NCBI GenBank assembly: GCA_020633495.1
Contig: JACKDR010000048.1
Span: forward strand, 1-26,236
DNA length: 26,236 nt
Direction: 5' to 3'
Source of the DNA: Kofleriaceae bacterium
GTDB taxonomy: Bacteria; Myxococcota_A; Polyangia; Haliangiales; Haliangiaceae
This document shows, one piece after another, positions 7,788 to 15,302 of this stretch. Position 1 is the first letter of the stretch. Each line of letters opens with the position of its first letter. The translations under genes and the position numbers were made by a program. Below the pieces are notes generated by a model. That model saw only the letters and a program-made list of their open reading frames with translations, did not search any database and was not told the DNA's origin.

Positions 7788-9216
7788 GGCGGATACCTCC
7801 GGCGGGATCGCGGTCGTAGCCGAGCGCGGACCAGTCGAGCCGGGTGCCGGTGTCGTGGCACGCCGTGCAGGTCAGCGCGTCGTCGGCGGGCGCGACCATG
7901 TGCGTGATCGGCCAGTACATGTGGGTCCGGGTGAAGTCGTACTGGCCGCTGTAGGGCAGCCCGGCCAGCGCCATCCCCTTCTCGGCCGCGATGCTCCAGT
8001 CGAACTTGATCCAGAAGCCGTCCTCACCGCTGGTGATCGGCGGGATCAGGACGCGGTTGATCGGATCGAAGATCTGCTTGGCGCGGTGGACCTTGAACGG
8101 CCAGATCTTCGCGGTCGGATCGTCGCGCGAGCCGAGCGGCTGGTTGATCGCCTGGTCGTCCGACGTGAGCGTGTCGCCCACGACGTACCGATCCATGTGG
8201 CCGTTGTACCAGGCGTACTCGGGGCGGACGTCCTCGTCGTAGCGGAACTCGCCCTTGATCTTGAGGTACTCGTGCGGCTCGTCGGGGCGGGTGCCGTCGC
8301 CGGCCTTCGACCAGTCCCAGTCCATCTTGGTCGGGTACTTCCGCGCGAACGCCGGGATGTGGCAGGTCTGGCAGGCGACGCGCTCGGTGTGCTTGTTGAG
8401 GACGGCGTCGGCGTGCGCCGGGCCGGCGTGGCACTCGGTGCAGTCGAAGCGCGCGGCGCGGGTCGCCTCGGTGTAGGTCGCGTTGACCTTGCCGGGGATC
8501 AGGTGGTCGTGGGTCTGGTGGCAGTCGACGCACTGGAAGCCGAGGCGGCCCATGTGGACGTCGAGGCTCTCGCTGGGGTTGAGCAGCGAGTCGTCGAGGT
8601 CGCCGTGCTTGACGCCCATGCCGCCGCCGCCGTTGAAGTGGCACAGGCCGCAGTTGTCGCGGTTGGGCGCGCGCACGCTGCCGGCGACCGCGGCGAGGTC
8701 GACGTCGGGCCCGGGCAGCCCGGACTTGGCCTTGACGTAGCTGCCGGAGCCGTCGTGGCAGACCAGGCAGTCGACGTTGTCCTGGCGCTGGAAGTCGTAG
8801 TGATCGTCCTGCCAGCCGTAGCCGGCGTGGCACTTGGTGCACGAGCTCCAGTTGCCCTGCACGGCGATGCAGAAGTTGTTCATGACGTTGCGCTTGCCGA
8901 TGCGCACGGTCTCGCCGCCGCGCTCGACGTCGCCCGACAGCCAGGTGAAGTGCGCGGTCTGCATGACCTGCTGCGCCGACTCGGGGTGGCAGGTCAGGCA
9001 CTTCGCGGTGACCTCGGGCCCCGACGCCATCGGCTCCTTGAAGTACGCGCGGTGGTCGAGGTGCGGGCGGGCCCGGCCGGCGATCGGGTTGGTCGGCGCG
9101 ACCTTGGACGCGGTCGACAGCCGCTGGTGCCGCGGGCCGCCGGTGGTCGACACCGCGAGCGCGCCACCACCGAGCAGGACGACGGCGACGGCGGCGAGGA
9201 GCAGGGAGCGGGTCAT
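7777..9216 (-). CDS. otr: Octaheme c-type cytochrome, tetrathionate reductase family (OTR)
   Basis: The 479-residue protein begins with a Sec signal (residues 1-24) and holds eight CxxCH sites: CLTCH 73, CTKCH 126, CLVCH 150, CGLCH 189, then CVDCH, CTECH, CQTCH and the last, CTACH, near 453. Number, spacing and surrounding words (NNFCIAVQGN, CHAGYGW, GVKHGDLDDSL, HTERVACQTCHIPAFAR, GHMDRYVVGD, THMYWPITHMV) fit the octaheme tetrathionate reductase family known from Shewanella, a periplasmic enzyme whose active-site heme has a Lys ligand; Lys203 in GVKHGD is my candidate, unproven. In vitro the family also reduces nitrite and hydroxylamine, so the physiological substrate is open. The YeeE neighbours favour a sulfur compound. 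It is first in the operon, with a GGAGG site 6 bases before ATG and a sigma-54 promoter candidate about 30 bases upstream. Confidence 0.9.
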   Translation of the reverse strand: MTRSLLLAAVAVVLLGGGALAVSTTGGPRHQRLSTASKVAPTNPIAGRARPHLDHRAYFKEPMASGPEVTAKCLTCHPESAQQVMQTAHFTWLSGDVERGGETVRIGKRNVMNNFCIAVQGNWSSCTKCHAGYGWQDDHYDFQRQDNVDCLVCHDGSGSYVKAKSGLPGPDVDLAAVAGSVRAPNRDNCGLCHFNGGGGMGVKHGDLDDSLLNPSESLDVHMGRLGFQCVDCHQTHDHLIPGKVNATYTEATRAARFDCTECHAGPAHADAVLNKHTERVACQTCHIPAFARKYPTKMDWDWSKAGDGTRPDEPHEYLKIKGEFRYDEDVRPEYAWYNGHMDRYVVGDTLTSDDQAINQPLGSRDDPTAKIWPFKVHRAKQIFDPINRVLIPPITSGEDGFWIKFDWSIAAEKGMALAGLPYSGQYDFTRTHMYWPITHMVAPADDALTCTACHDTGTRLDWSALGYDRDPAGGIRHDD

Positions 9217-9246
9217 CGGGATCCTCCAGGGACGCCGAGACTCCTC

Positions 9247-9262
9247 AGCACGCCGCGTACCA
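9247..9262 (-). promoter_or_regulatory. Sigma-54 (-24/-12) promoter candidate for the octaheme cytochrome operon
   Basis: On the minus strand the sequence is TGGTACGCGGCGTGCT. It has the invariant GG at -24 and GC at -12 exactly 10 bases apart and differs at two defined positions from TGGCACG-N4-TTGCW. Transcription would start near 9236, leaving a 20-base leader containing GGAGG. The adjacent divergent gene encodes a sigma-54 activator, which strengthens the call. Confidence 0.75.
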
Positions 9263-9265
9263 CCG

Positions 9266-9286
9266 CTAACTATCTATGATCGTTAG
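9266..9286. promoter_or_regulatory. AT-rich inverted repeat CTAAC-N11-GTTAG
   Basis: A 21-bp AT-rich patch in a very GC-rich region sits between the -24 element and the upstream half-site cluster. The arms CTAAC and GTTAG are exact reverse complements. Position and composition would suit a bend site (IHF-like) or a second operator; I cannot match a strict IHF consensus. Confidence 0.4.
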
Positions 9287-9297
9287 ATCGAGATCCC

Positions 9298-9354
9298 GTG
9301 TCACATGGCGCGGTGCGACATGAGTGACACATAACGTCGCATGAAACGCGACAT
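9298..9354. promoter_or_regulatory. Cluster of TGTCRC / GYGACA half-sites (probable activator binding region)
   Basis: Five related half-sites lie in 57 bases: TGTCAC 9299, GCGACA 9315, GTGACA 9324, CGTCGC 9335 and GCGACA 9348. GTGTCAC (9298) and GTGACAC (9324) are exact reverse complements, as are GTCGC (9336) and GCGAC (9348). They start 36 bp upstream of the -24 element and run to 21 bp before the activator's ATG. This suits an enhancer for the sigma-54 promoter and self-control of the activator. Binding by this activator is inferred. Confidence 0.55.
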
Positions 9355-9375
9355 CCTGTAGCATCGTGCACCCCG

Positions 9376-10789
9376 ATGTCGCGCCCCACCGACCCGACCG
9401 ACACCGACCCGAGCCTGTTCGAGGCCGTCAACACCGCGTTCGGCTCGCTCGGGCGCGCCTGCCTCGCGCTCGACGCCGAGTTCCGCGTCGTGCACGCGTC
9501 GCCGTTCCTCGACCAGATCGGCGGCCCTGGCACCGCGACGTCGCTGGTCGGCGCGCCCATCGAGGGCGTGCTCGGCACCGAGCTGTTCGGCGAGCGCGGC
9601 CGGTTCCGCCAGGCCCTGCTCGGCGGCGAGCGCCGCGAGGGATGGCGCGGCATGTTCGCCGCCGGCGCGCAGCGCCACCTGGTCTCGATCTCCGGGTGCC
9701 CGCTCTTGCACACGCCCGACGGGCCGTGCGCGCCGGGCGTCGAGTACCTCGTCGTCGTGCGCCCCGCCGAGGAGGAGGTCGAGCCGCGCAACCCGCTGCA
9801 CGGCGCCGGGCTGTCGGGCCGGTCGCAGGCGATGGGCCAGGTCTACCGCCTGCTCGAGATGCTCCACACCAGCGAGGCGACCGTGCTGATCGAGGGCGAG
9901 AGCGGCACCGGCAAGGAGGTGCTGGCGCGCATCATCCACGAGCAGTCGCCGCGCAGCCACGGCCCGTTCGTCGCGGTGGCGCCGGCGGCGCTGCCGGCCG
10001 AGCTGCTCGAGAGCGAGCTGTTCGGCCACGTCCGCGGCGCGTTCACCGGCGCGGTGCGCGATCGCGTCGGCCGCTTCGAGGCCGCGACCGACGGCACGCT
10101 GTTCCTCGACGAGCTCGGCGAGCTGCCGGCGCACCTGCAGGTGAAGCTCTTGCGGGTGCTGCAGGACAAGACCTTCGAGCGCGTCGGCGACAGCACGCCG
10201 CGCCGCACCGAGGCCCGGATCATCGCCGCGACCAACCGCAACCTGCGCGCCGAGATCGCCGCCGGGCGGTTCCGCGAGGACCTGTACTACCGCCTGCGCG
10301 TCGTGCCGATCGAGGTGCCACCGCTGCGGGCGCGCCGCGAGGACATCGAGCCGATCGCGCGGCTCCTGCTGGCGCGCGCCGGCAACCGCAGCGGCCGCTC
10401 GCTGCTGCTGTCGCCCGACGCGCTGCGGGTCCTCTTGTCCTACGCGTGGCCCGGCAACGTCCGCGAGCTCGAGAACGCGCTCGAGTTCGCGACCATCGTG
10501 TGCCGCGGCCAGACCATCCAGCCCGAGGACCTGCCGCCCGAGGTCCTGCGCGGCGCCGGCGTCGCGCCGGTGCCGGCGACCACCGCCGCCGCGCCCGCGC
10601 CCGCGGCCGCGACGAGCGTCGCCGCGGCCCCTGCCCGCCCCCGCCGTGGCGCCCGCGCCGGCCCTCGATCGCGACGCGATCCTGCGCGCGCTGCAGGAGC
10701 ACGCCTGGAAGCGCGATCCCACGGCCCGCGCGCTCGGCATCAGCCGCAGCACGCTGTGGCGGCACATGCGCCAGCTCGGCCTGGGCTGA
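9376..10789 (+). CDS. PAS-AAA+-Fis sigma-54 activator, apparent frameshift before the HTH
   Basis: Domains in order: PAS-like sensor (about 25-130), then the AAA+ sigma-54-interacting domain (about 148-375) with Walker A GESGTGKE (174-181), the sigma-54 contact loop GAFTGA (221-226), Walker B TLFLDELGE (241-249) and the ATNRNLR and WPGNVRELENAL motifs. An Ala/Pro linker follows. The Fis-type helix-turn-helix (ALDRDAILRALQEHAWK, then RALGISRSTLWRHMRQLG) and its stop TGA at 10787 lie in the next frame. One extra base near 10628-10642, where CCCC and CCCCC runs occur, explains this. Without correction the AAA+ frame runs on antisense through the next gene. A GTG at 10646 could start a separate 47-residue HTH, less likely. 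Divergent from the octaheme cytochrome operon, which it probably activates in response to a PAS-sensed redox or ligand signal. Confidence 0.85.
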
Positions 10790-10827
10790 GCCGGCGCCAC
10801 CACGGCACCAGGCGGCGGCACGACCAC

Positions 10828-12072
10828 TCAGGCCGCGAACAGGCGATCGTCGACCAGGCAGCGCGCCAGCTCGGCGTAGACCGCGCGGAGCCGCGCGCCG
10901 TCGGGCGCGTCGCCGAGCGCGGCGACCAGGCGGCGCGCCAGCGGGCCGGCCGCGAGCAGCGCGTCGATCGTGGGCCCGAGCTCGCGCCAGTCGGCGTCGT
11001 CGCGGCGCAGCTCGCCGGCGAGGCCTCGCCACAGCTCGCCGACCGCGCACGGCGCGCGCCGGCCGAACGCGGCGAGCAGCGCCGGGGCGGTCAGCACCGC
11101 CCGCTCGCCCGCGGCGATCGTCGCGTGCAGCACCGCGACGAGCTCGTCGGTGGCGCAGCGCTCGACCTCGGCGAGCGGCCGCCACCGCTCGTCGACCAGC
11201 GCGCGCACCGCGGCGGTCACCAGCAGCGCGATCGCGAGGTCGGCGCGCGGCGTCTCCTGGACGTCGAGCAGGCGGATCTCGATCGCGCCCCGCTCGAACC
11301 GCGCGATCGCGCCGCGCGCGTTGAGGAACTCGTGCTCGAGCACGCCGTCCGGATCGAGCGGCGTGATCTCGGCGAGGATGGGCTGGAAGATGCGCGCGTC
11401 GTACTCCTGCCGCGACCGGATCACCTCGGGGATGACCTGGCCCATGGCCGACGGGATCCGCGCCTGGTGGGTGAGGTAGACGTGGAGGCGATTGTCGAGC
11501 AGGCCGGTGACCCGACCGTCGAGCGCCGGCGAGCTGGCGGCGAGCGCCGGCACCAGCGGCAGCACCGCCCGGATCGCCGCGTGCAGCCGCGCGAACTCGT
11601 CGTCACCCGCGAACGGCAGGTTGACGTGGCAGCTCTGCAGGTTGGCCCAGCCGTGGCGGCGGCAGCCGAAGATCCGGTCGTACGCGGCGTAGATCTCGTG
11701 ACAGTCGTGGGGCCACAGCACGGTCTCGCGCGCGGGATCCATCGTCGGGTGCATCGCGCCGGGCAGCAGCATCGCGCCGTGGCGCGCGAGCTCGGCGTCG
11801 ATGCGCGCCAGGTCGGCGCCGAACCGCGCGGTCCAGCCGGCGAGCGCCGGCGTGGGCCCGTTGGTCTTGAGCTCGATCAGGTGGAGCGCGAGCTCGTTCG
11901 ACCAGCCGACCGGGCCGTCCTCGTAGTCGACCGGCTGGCCGCCGCCGACCGCGCGCAGCAGGTCGTCGGCGATCGGCCGCACCGCGAGCGTGTCGCGATC
12001 GACGATCATGTACTCGAGCTCGATGCCGTAGGCCTCGAACAGCCCGAGCGGCCGCGGCGGCGGCTCAGTCAC
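10828..12072 (-). CDS. GCS2-family carboxylate-amine ligase
   Basis: The 414-residue protein has the glutamate-cysteine ligase 2 (YbdK-type) marks: YGIELEYMIVD near residue 15 (the metal/ATP-binding GxExE), NELALHLIELKTNGP near 59, HPTMDP near 107, CHEIYAAYDRIFGC and NLQSCHVNLPF near 144-154, then GAIEIRLLDVQE near 270. Such enzymes join an amino group to a side-chain or alpha carboxylate using ATP; glutamate-cysteine ligation is shown for some, but many substrates are unknown. It is last in an overlapping set: its GTG start lies 8 bases inside the ATP-grasp ligase gene. The partner ligase and peptidase suggest that it makes one bond of a small peptide or a peptide tag rather than bulk glutathione. 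It is convergent with the sigma-54 activator gene, 38 bases away. Confidence 0.85.
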   Translation of the reverse strand: MTEPPPRPLGLFEAYGIELEYMIVDRDTLAVRPIADDLLRAVGGGQPVDYEDGPVGWSNELALHLIELKTNGPTPALAGWTARFGADLARIDAELARHGAMLLPGAMHPTMDPARETVLWPHDCHEIYAAYDRIFGCRRHGWANLQSCHVNLPFAGDDEFARLHAAIRAVLPLVPALAASSPALDGRVTGLLDNRLHVYLTHQARIPSAMGQVIPEVIRSRQEYDARIFQPILAEITPLDPDGVLEHEFLNARGAIARFERGAIEIRLLDVQETPRADLAIALLVTAAVRALVDERWRPLAEVERCATDELVAVLHATIAAGERAVLTAPALLAAFGRRAPCAVGELWRGLAGELRRDDADWRELGPTIDALLAAGPLARRLVAALGDAPDGARLRAVYAELARCLVDDRLFAA

Positions 12073-13555
12073 GCGGCGCTCCGGCGCGCGAGCGCTGCTC
12101 CACGCGCGCCATCAGGAAGCGCATGACGCGCAGGTACAGCTCGTCCTTGAGGACGGCGTCCTCGACGCCGGCGTCGATGCTCGGGTTCTCGTTGACCTCG
12201 ATGACGTAGACGCCGGCGTCGTCGGCCTTGACGTCGACGCCGAACAGGCCGTCGCCGTACAGCGACGCCGCCTTGAGGGCGGCGCGCACCACCTGGGTCG
12301 GCGCCTGCTCGACCGGCAGCGTGTCCCACTTGCCCTCGAGCTTGGTGCCGCGGGCCTCGTCGCGCTTGATGATCTGCCAGTGCGCGCGCGCCATGTAGTA
12401 ACGGCACGCGTACAGCGGCTGGCCGTCGAGCACGCCGATGCGCCAGTCGAACGGCGTCGGCTTGAACTCCTGGGCGATCACCAGCGACGACTTCTCGAAC
12501 AGGCGGTCGAGCTCGCGCTCGAGCTCCTCGCGGGTGTCGACCTTGATCACGCCGGCCGAGAACGCGCCGTCGGGCTGCTTGAGCACGCACGGCAACCCGA
12601 GCTCGCGCTCGATCGCCGCCACCTTGCGGCGGTGGACGATCACGGTGCGCGTCGTCGGCACCTTGGCCTTGGCGAGCACCTCGGCCAGGTAGACCTTGTT
12701 GGTGCACTTGAGGATCGAGTCCGGCTCGTCGAGCACGACCAGCCCGCTGGCGCGGGCGCGCCGGGCGAACCGGTAGGTGTAGTGGTTGATGCTGGTGGTG
12801 TCGCGGATGAACAGCGCGTCGAACTCGGGAACGCGGGCGAAGTCGTCGCGCCCGATCACCTCGACGGCGAAGCCGACCGACTCGCCCGCCTTGACGAACT
12901 TCCTGACCGCCCGGTCGTCCGACGCCGGCTCGGGATCGCTGGGGTCGCGGAGGATCGCGAGATCGAAGCGAGGCCGCGTCACCTTGCGCCGCGGCGGGAC
13001 GTACCGGCCGCCGAAGTAGTCCCGCGCGACCTCGAGCACGAAGTCGCGGTGGGGCTCGGGGATCGCGGCGGCGTCGAGCGCGTCGATCCGGTTCATCACC
13101 CACCGCCCGGTCTTCTCGCGGCGCTTGAAGTGGGCGCGCATCAGCGGGGCGTGGAACATGCGCGACAGCGCGGCCGCGAGCCCGTCGTGGCTCTTGGCGA
13201 CGTTGCGCCCGAAGTAGACGCTGAGCTCGAAGCGATCCGACTGGATCGGCGCGAGGTCGCGCTGGATCAGGGCGTCGAGCTCGTCGGAGGCCTGCAGGAT
13301 CAGCGACTGCGACTTGAGGTCCTGGACCGTCCCGATCGAGGGCAGCGGCTTGTGGCCACGGGCCTCGGCGAGCAGCGACACGTAGTAGCCGCTGCGCTGG
13401 TAGCCCAGGGACCGGCACAGGTTGACGACCTTGAGCCGGGGCTCCTCGGCGAAGCGCGCGTCGGTGAGGTACTCGTGGGCCGACACGACGCGCACGTCGG
13501 GCACGTCGAGCTGCCAGTCCCTGGGGTCGCTGACGACGACGAGCGCGGGGATCAC
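12065..13555 (-). CDS. RimK-type ATP-grasp ligase with N-terminal RLAN domain
   Basis: This 496-residue cytoplasmic protein has two parts. Residues 1-190 match the RLAN type of N-terminal domain found before some RimK-like ligases (LCRSLGYQRSGYYVSLLAEA, then YFGRN at 114-118, SRMFHAPLMRAHF). Residues about 200-490 are ATP-grasp: substrate-side FIRDTTSINHYTYRFA, nucleotide-binding PCVLKQPDGAFSAGV (312-326) and AQEFKPTPFDWRIGVLDG, and Mg-binding VIEVNENPSID with E443 and N445. RimK relatives add glutamate or other amino acids to a carboxyl group with ATP. The GTG start overlaps the stop of the C39 gene as GTGA, and the 3' end overlaps the GCS2 gene by 8 bases, so the three are translated together. 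Which amino acid and acceptor are used cannot be read from sequence. Confidence 0.85.
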   Translation of the reverse strand: MIPALVVVSDPRDWQLDVPDVRVVSAHEYLTDARFAEEPRLKVVNLCRSLGYQRSGYYVSLLAEARGHKPLPSIGTVQDLKSQSLILQASDELDALIQRDLAPIQSDRFELSVYFGRNVAKSHDGLAAALSRMFHAPLMRAHFKRREKTGRWVMNRIDALDAAAIPEPHRDFVLEVARDYFGGRYVPPRRKVTRPRFDLAILRDPSDPEPASDDRAVRKFVKAGESVGFAVEVIGRDDFARVPEFDALFIRDTTSINHYTYRFARRARASGLVVLDEPDSILKCTNKVYLAEVLAKAKVPTTRTVIVHRRKVAAIERELGLPCVLKQPDGAFSAGVIKVDTREELERELDRLFEKSSLVIAQEFKPTPFDWRIGVLDGQPLYACRYYMARAHWQIIKRDEARGTKLEGKWDTLPVEQAPTQVVRAALKAASLYGDGLFGVDVKADDAGVYVIEVNENPSIDAGVEDAVLKDELYLRVMRFLMARVEQRSRAGAPRD

Positions 13556-14274
13556 GGGATCCTCGCGTCGCCGCGCGGGCGGATCACCAGCAGGTTGCCG
13601 TCGTAGGTCAGCACGCCGAGCAAGATCGAGCAGACGACGCGCTCGATCGGCACCTCGTAGAGCTGGTCGGCCCCGAGCGGGTTGTGCCGGTCCGGGTCGG
13701 CGATCAGGACGGAGCGCTTCGGCCGGTCGCAGCCGGCGACGACGACGAAGTGCCCGGCCGGCACGCCGGCGATGTCGTCGGCGGCGTCGTCGGGCGGGAC
13801 CTCGCGCGGCGCCCGGTACAGGTAGGTCGCCGACAGGCCGGTCAGGATCGGCACGCGGACGTCGAGGTAGCGCAGCAGCAGGGCCTCGGTCAGATCCTCT
13901 TGCCGCAGCTCGCCGCCGCGCCGCAGGAACTCGACGTAGCCGTCGGTCGCGATCGCGAGCTTGGGGTCGGGCTTGGCGTCGCGCTGACGCCGCAGGCGCT
14001 CGGCGACGTCGACCCCGGGCGCGGTGAACCAGGTCGGATCGAACATCGTGAGGTTGAACGTGTAGATCCGGGCGTCGTAGCCGCGCGCCAGCGCGTGGCA
14101 GCCGAGCAGGACCGCCAGCGTGCCGCCGCCCTGATCGAGGGTCCCGGTCTCGGCGATCACCTGCGGCAGCGAGATGTCGTCACCGAAGTAGCGGTAGACC
14201 GCGTGCAGGCAGGTCGGCCCGCACGTCGTGTCGTCGGGCTGGGGCAGGATGTCGAGGTGGAGCCTGGCTTCCAT
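13552..14274 (-). CDS. C39-like papain-fold peptidase
   Basis: The 240-residue protein shows a complete C39-type active site: oxyanion Gln12 and nucleophile Cys18 in LPQPDDTTCGPTCL, His175 in VPAGHFVVVAGC and Asp193 in LIADPD. It has no signal peptide, transporter or membrane domain, so it is a free cytosolic member, unlike the bacteriocin-processing C39 exporters. First in the operon with the ATP-grasp and GCS2 ligases, it may trim, hydrolyse or transfer a peptide that those ligases build or attach. A longer frame runs back to 14649 but is Arg/Pro-rich shadow; the ATG at 14274 places the Gln-Cys motif at the expected N-terminal distance. No strong Shine-Dalgarno is visible before it. Confidence 0.8.
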   Translation of the reverse strand: MEARLHLDILPQPDDTTCGPTCLHAVYRYFGDDISLPQVIAETGTLDQGGGTLAVLLGCHALARGYDARIYTFNLTMFDPTWFTAPGVDVAERLRRQRDAKPDPKLAIATDGYVEFLRRGGELRQEDLTEALLLRYLDVRVPILTGLSATYLYRAPREVPPDDAADDIAGVPAGHFVVVAGCDRPKRSVLIADPDRHNPLGADQLYEVPIERVVCSILLGVLTYDGNLLVIRPRGDARIP

Positions 14275-14359
14275 CCAGAGCCCGCAATCTGCCACACGGC
14301 GCGTCCCCCGGCGAGCCGCCGCGCCGCGCGGCGGCGGCGCCCGGCAGCCCCGTCCCCGG

Positions 14360-15080
14360 CTACGGCGTCGCCGGGGTCGCGGCGTCGATCGTCGTCGCCT
14401 TGCAGGCGGCGACGAGCACCGGCCACCAGGTCTGCGCGTCGTCGGGCGCCGCCGCGACGCGGGTGACCACCATGAACTCGTCGTCGGGGCGTCGCGTGAC
14501 GCAGGTCCCGACGAACAGATCCGGGTAGTCCTCGGTGGTGCCGACCGGCTTCTCGACCCGCAACAGCGCGAACCGGCCCCCCTGGGGCAGCTCGCCCTGG
14601 TCGAGGTCGGTGACCGGCGCGACGGTGGCCTCGTCGGTCGCGGGGTCACCGCTCATCCGGGGCTTGACGTGGTGGGCGCGGACCGCCTCGAGATACGACC
14701 GCGGGCGGTCGGCGAGCTCGGCGGGCGTGCAGCCGCCGTCGCAGGTCACCGTGATCTCGAAGCTGCGATGCCACGTCGGCAAGCGCCGCCAATCCGGGGG
14801 ATCCCAGGTCGCGAGCGGATCGCGACGGATCCACGCCGCCGGGACCTGGGCCTGCACCCGGATCGTCTTGTCACCGCCCATGAACGGCACGTCCACGGCG
14901 GCCGCCCGGGGGCGGGGCGGGGGCGCGCGGCTCGGCCGGGTGCGCGGCGTCGCGGGGCGGCTCGGGCCGCGGCGCCCCGGCGTCCTGGGCTGCGGCCGCC
15001 GGCGGCCGCTCCTTGTTGCCGCACGCGCTCAGCCCGAGCGCGAGGGTGACGACCGTCAGCGGAACTCGACTGGCGCGCAT
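14360..15080 (-). CDS. Secreted lipoprotein split by an apparent frameshift
   Basis: Two minus-strand frames join into one plausible protein. The first, from the ATG at 15080, gives a lipoprotein signal (MRASRVPLTVV, lipobox LSAC) and an Ala/Pro/Asp-rich linker. It then runs into a stop near 14871. The second frame, from about 14900 to 14360, holds the folded part (VDVPFMGGDKTIRVQAQVPA, FEITVTCDGGCTPAEL, FALLRVEKPVGTTEDYPDLF, MVVTRVAAAPDDAQTWWP). Removing one base from the CCCCC run (minus strand, about 14909-14913) makes a continuous protein of about 239 residues. The mature domain has four Cys, which suits disulfides in the envelope. Family not recognised. Alternatively the second frame could start at the ATG at 14896, but then it would lack an export signal. 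Confidence 0.65.
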
Positions 15081-15118
15081 GGATGCTCCGGGCCGGCCCT
15101 GGCCCCCGAACGACGAAG

Positions 15119-15138
15119 ACCCCGTGTTGCCACGGGGT
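15119..15138 (-). terminator. Hairpin terminator candidate after tRNA-Cys
   Basis: On the minus strand, ACCCCGTG and CACGGGGT form a perfect 8-bp stem around a four-base loop (GCAA on that strand), starting 6 bases past the tRNA CCA. It is followed by TCTTCGTCGTT, a modestly T-rich tail. It is the natural end of the tRNA transcript. Confidence 0.6.
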
Positions 15139-15143
15139 GCTTC

Positions 15144-15218
15144 TGGAGGTGCCACCCAGATTTGAACTGGGGAATGGTGGTTTTGCAGACCACTGCCTTA
15201 CCACTTGGCTATGGCACC
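15144..15218 (-). tRNA. tRNA-Cys (GCA anticodon)
   Basis: The minus strand folds as a standard cloverleaf: acceptor stem GGTGCCA/TGGCACC, anticodon stem GTGGT/ACCAC enclosing the loop CTGCAAA with anticodon GCA, and T arm CCCAG-TTCAAAT-CTGGG. The discriminator base is T (U73), an identity element of tRNA-Cys, and the CCA tail is encoded (15144-15146). The mature length is 75 with CCA. Confidence 0.97.
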
Positions 15219-15244
15219 GGGTGCTCGCGAACGAGCGGACCGAT

Positions 15245-15273
15245 CACTTACCGCAGCCGCCTTTGCGCCGCAA
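15245..15273 (-). promoter_or_regulatory. Sigma-70-type promoter candidate for tRNA-Cys
   Basis: Minus strand: TTGCGG, 17 bases, TAAGTG. The -10 ends 26 bases before the mature tRNA 5' end, a normal leader length. The matches to consensus are moderate (4/6 and 3-4/6). Confidence 0.45.
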
Positions 15274-15302
15274 GTGCCTCGCGATGCGAGACTGCAGCGG
15301 CC

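Noticed and set aside
7669..9279. Plus-strand 536-codon frame opposite the octaheme cytochrome
   Set aside because: Val/Ala/Gly/Asp-rich antisense shadow; the eight CxxCH sites on the minus strand settle the matter.
9376..12126. Reading the sigma-54 activator as one 916-residue protein
   Set aside because: Past about 10640 the frame becomes antisense to the GCS2 gene and loses any domain; the real HTH is in the next frame and ends at 10789.
12380..13606. Plus-strand frame opposite the ATP-grasp ligase
   Set aside because: No motif and low-complexity composition; minus strand has ATP-grasp motifs.
15147..15218. tRNA gene as an integration (att) site
   Set aside because: No integrase, no direct repeat of the tRNA 3' end elsewhere in the window, and no change of composition beside it.
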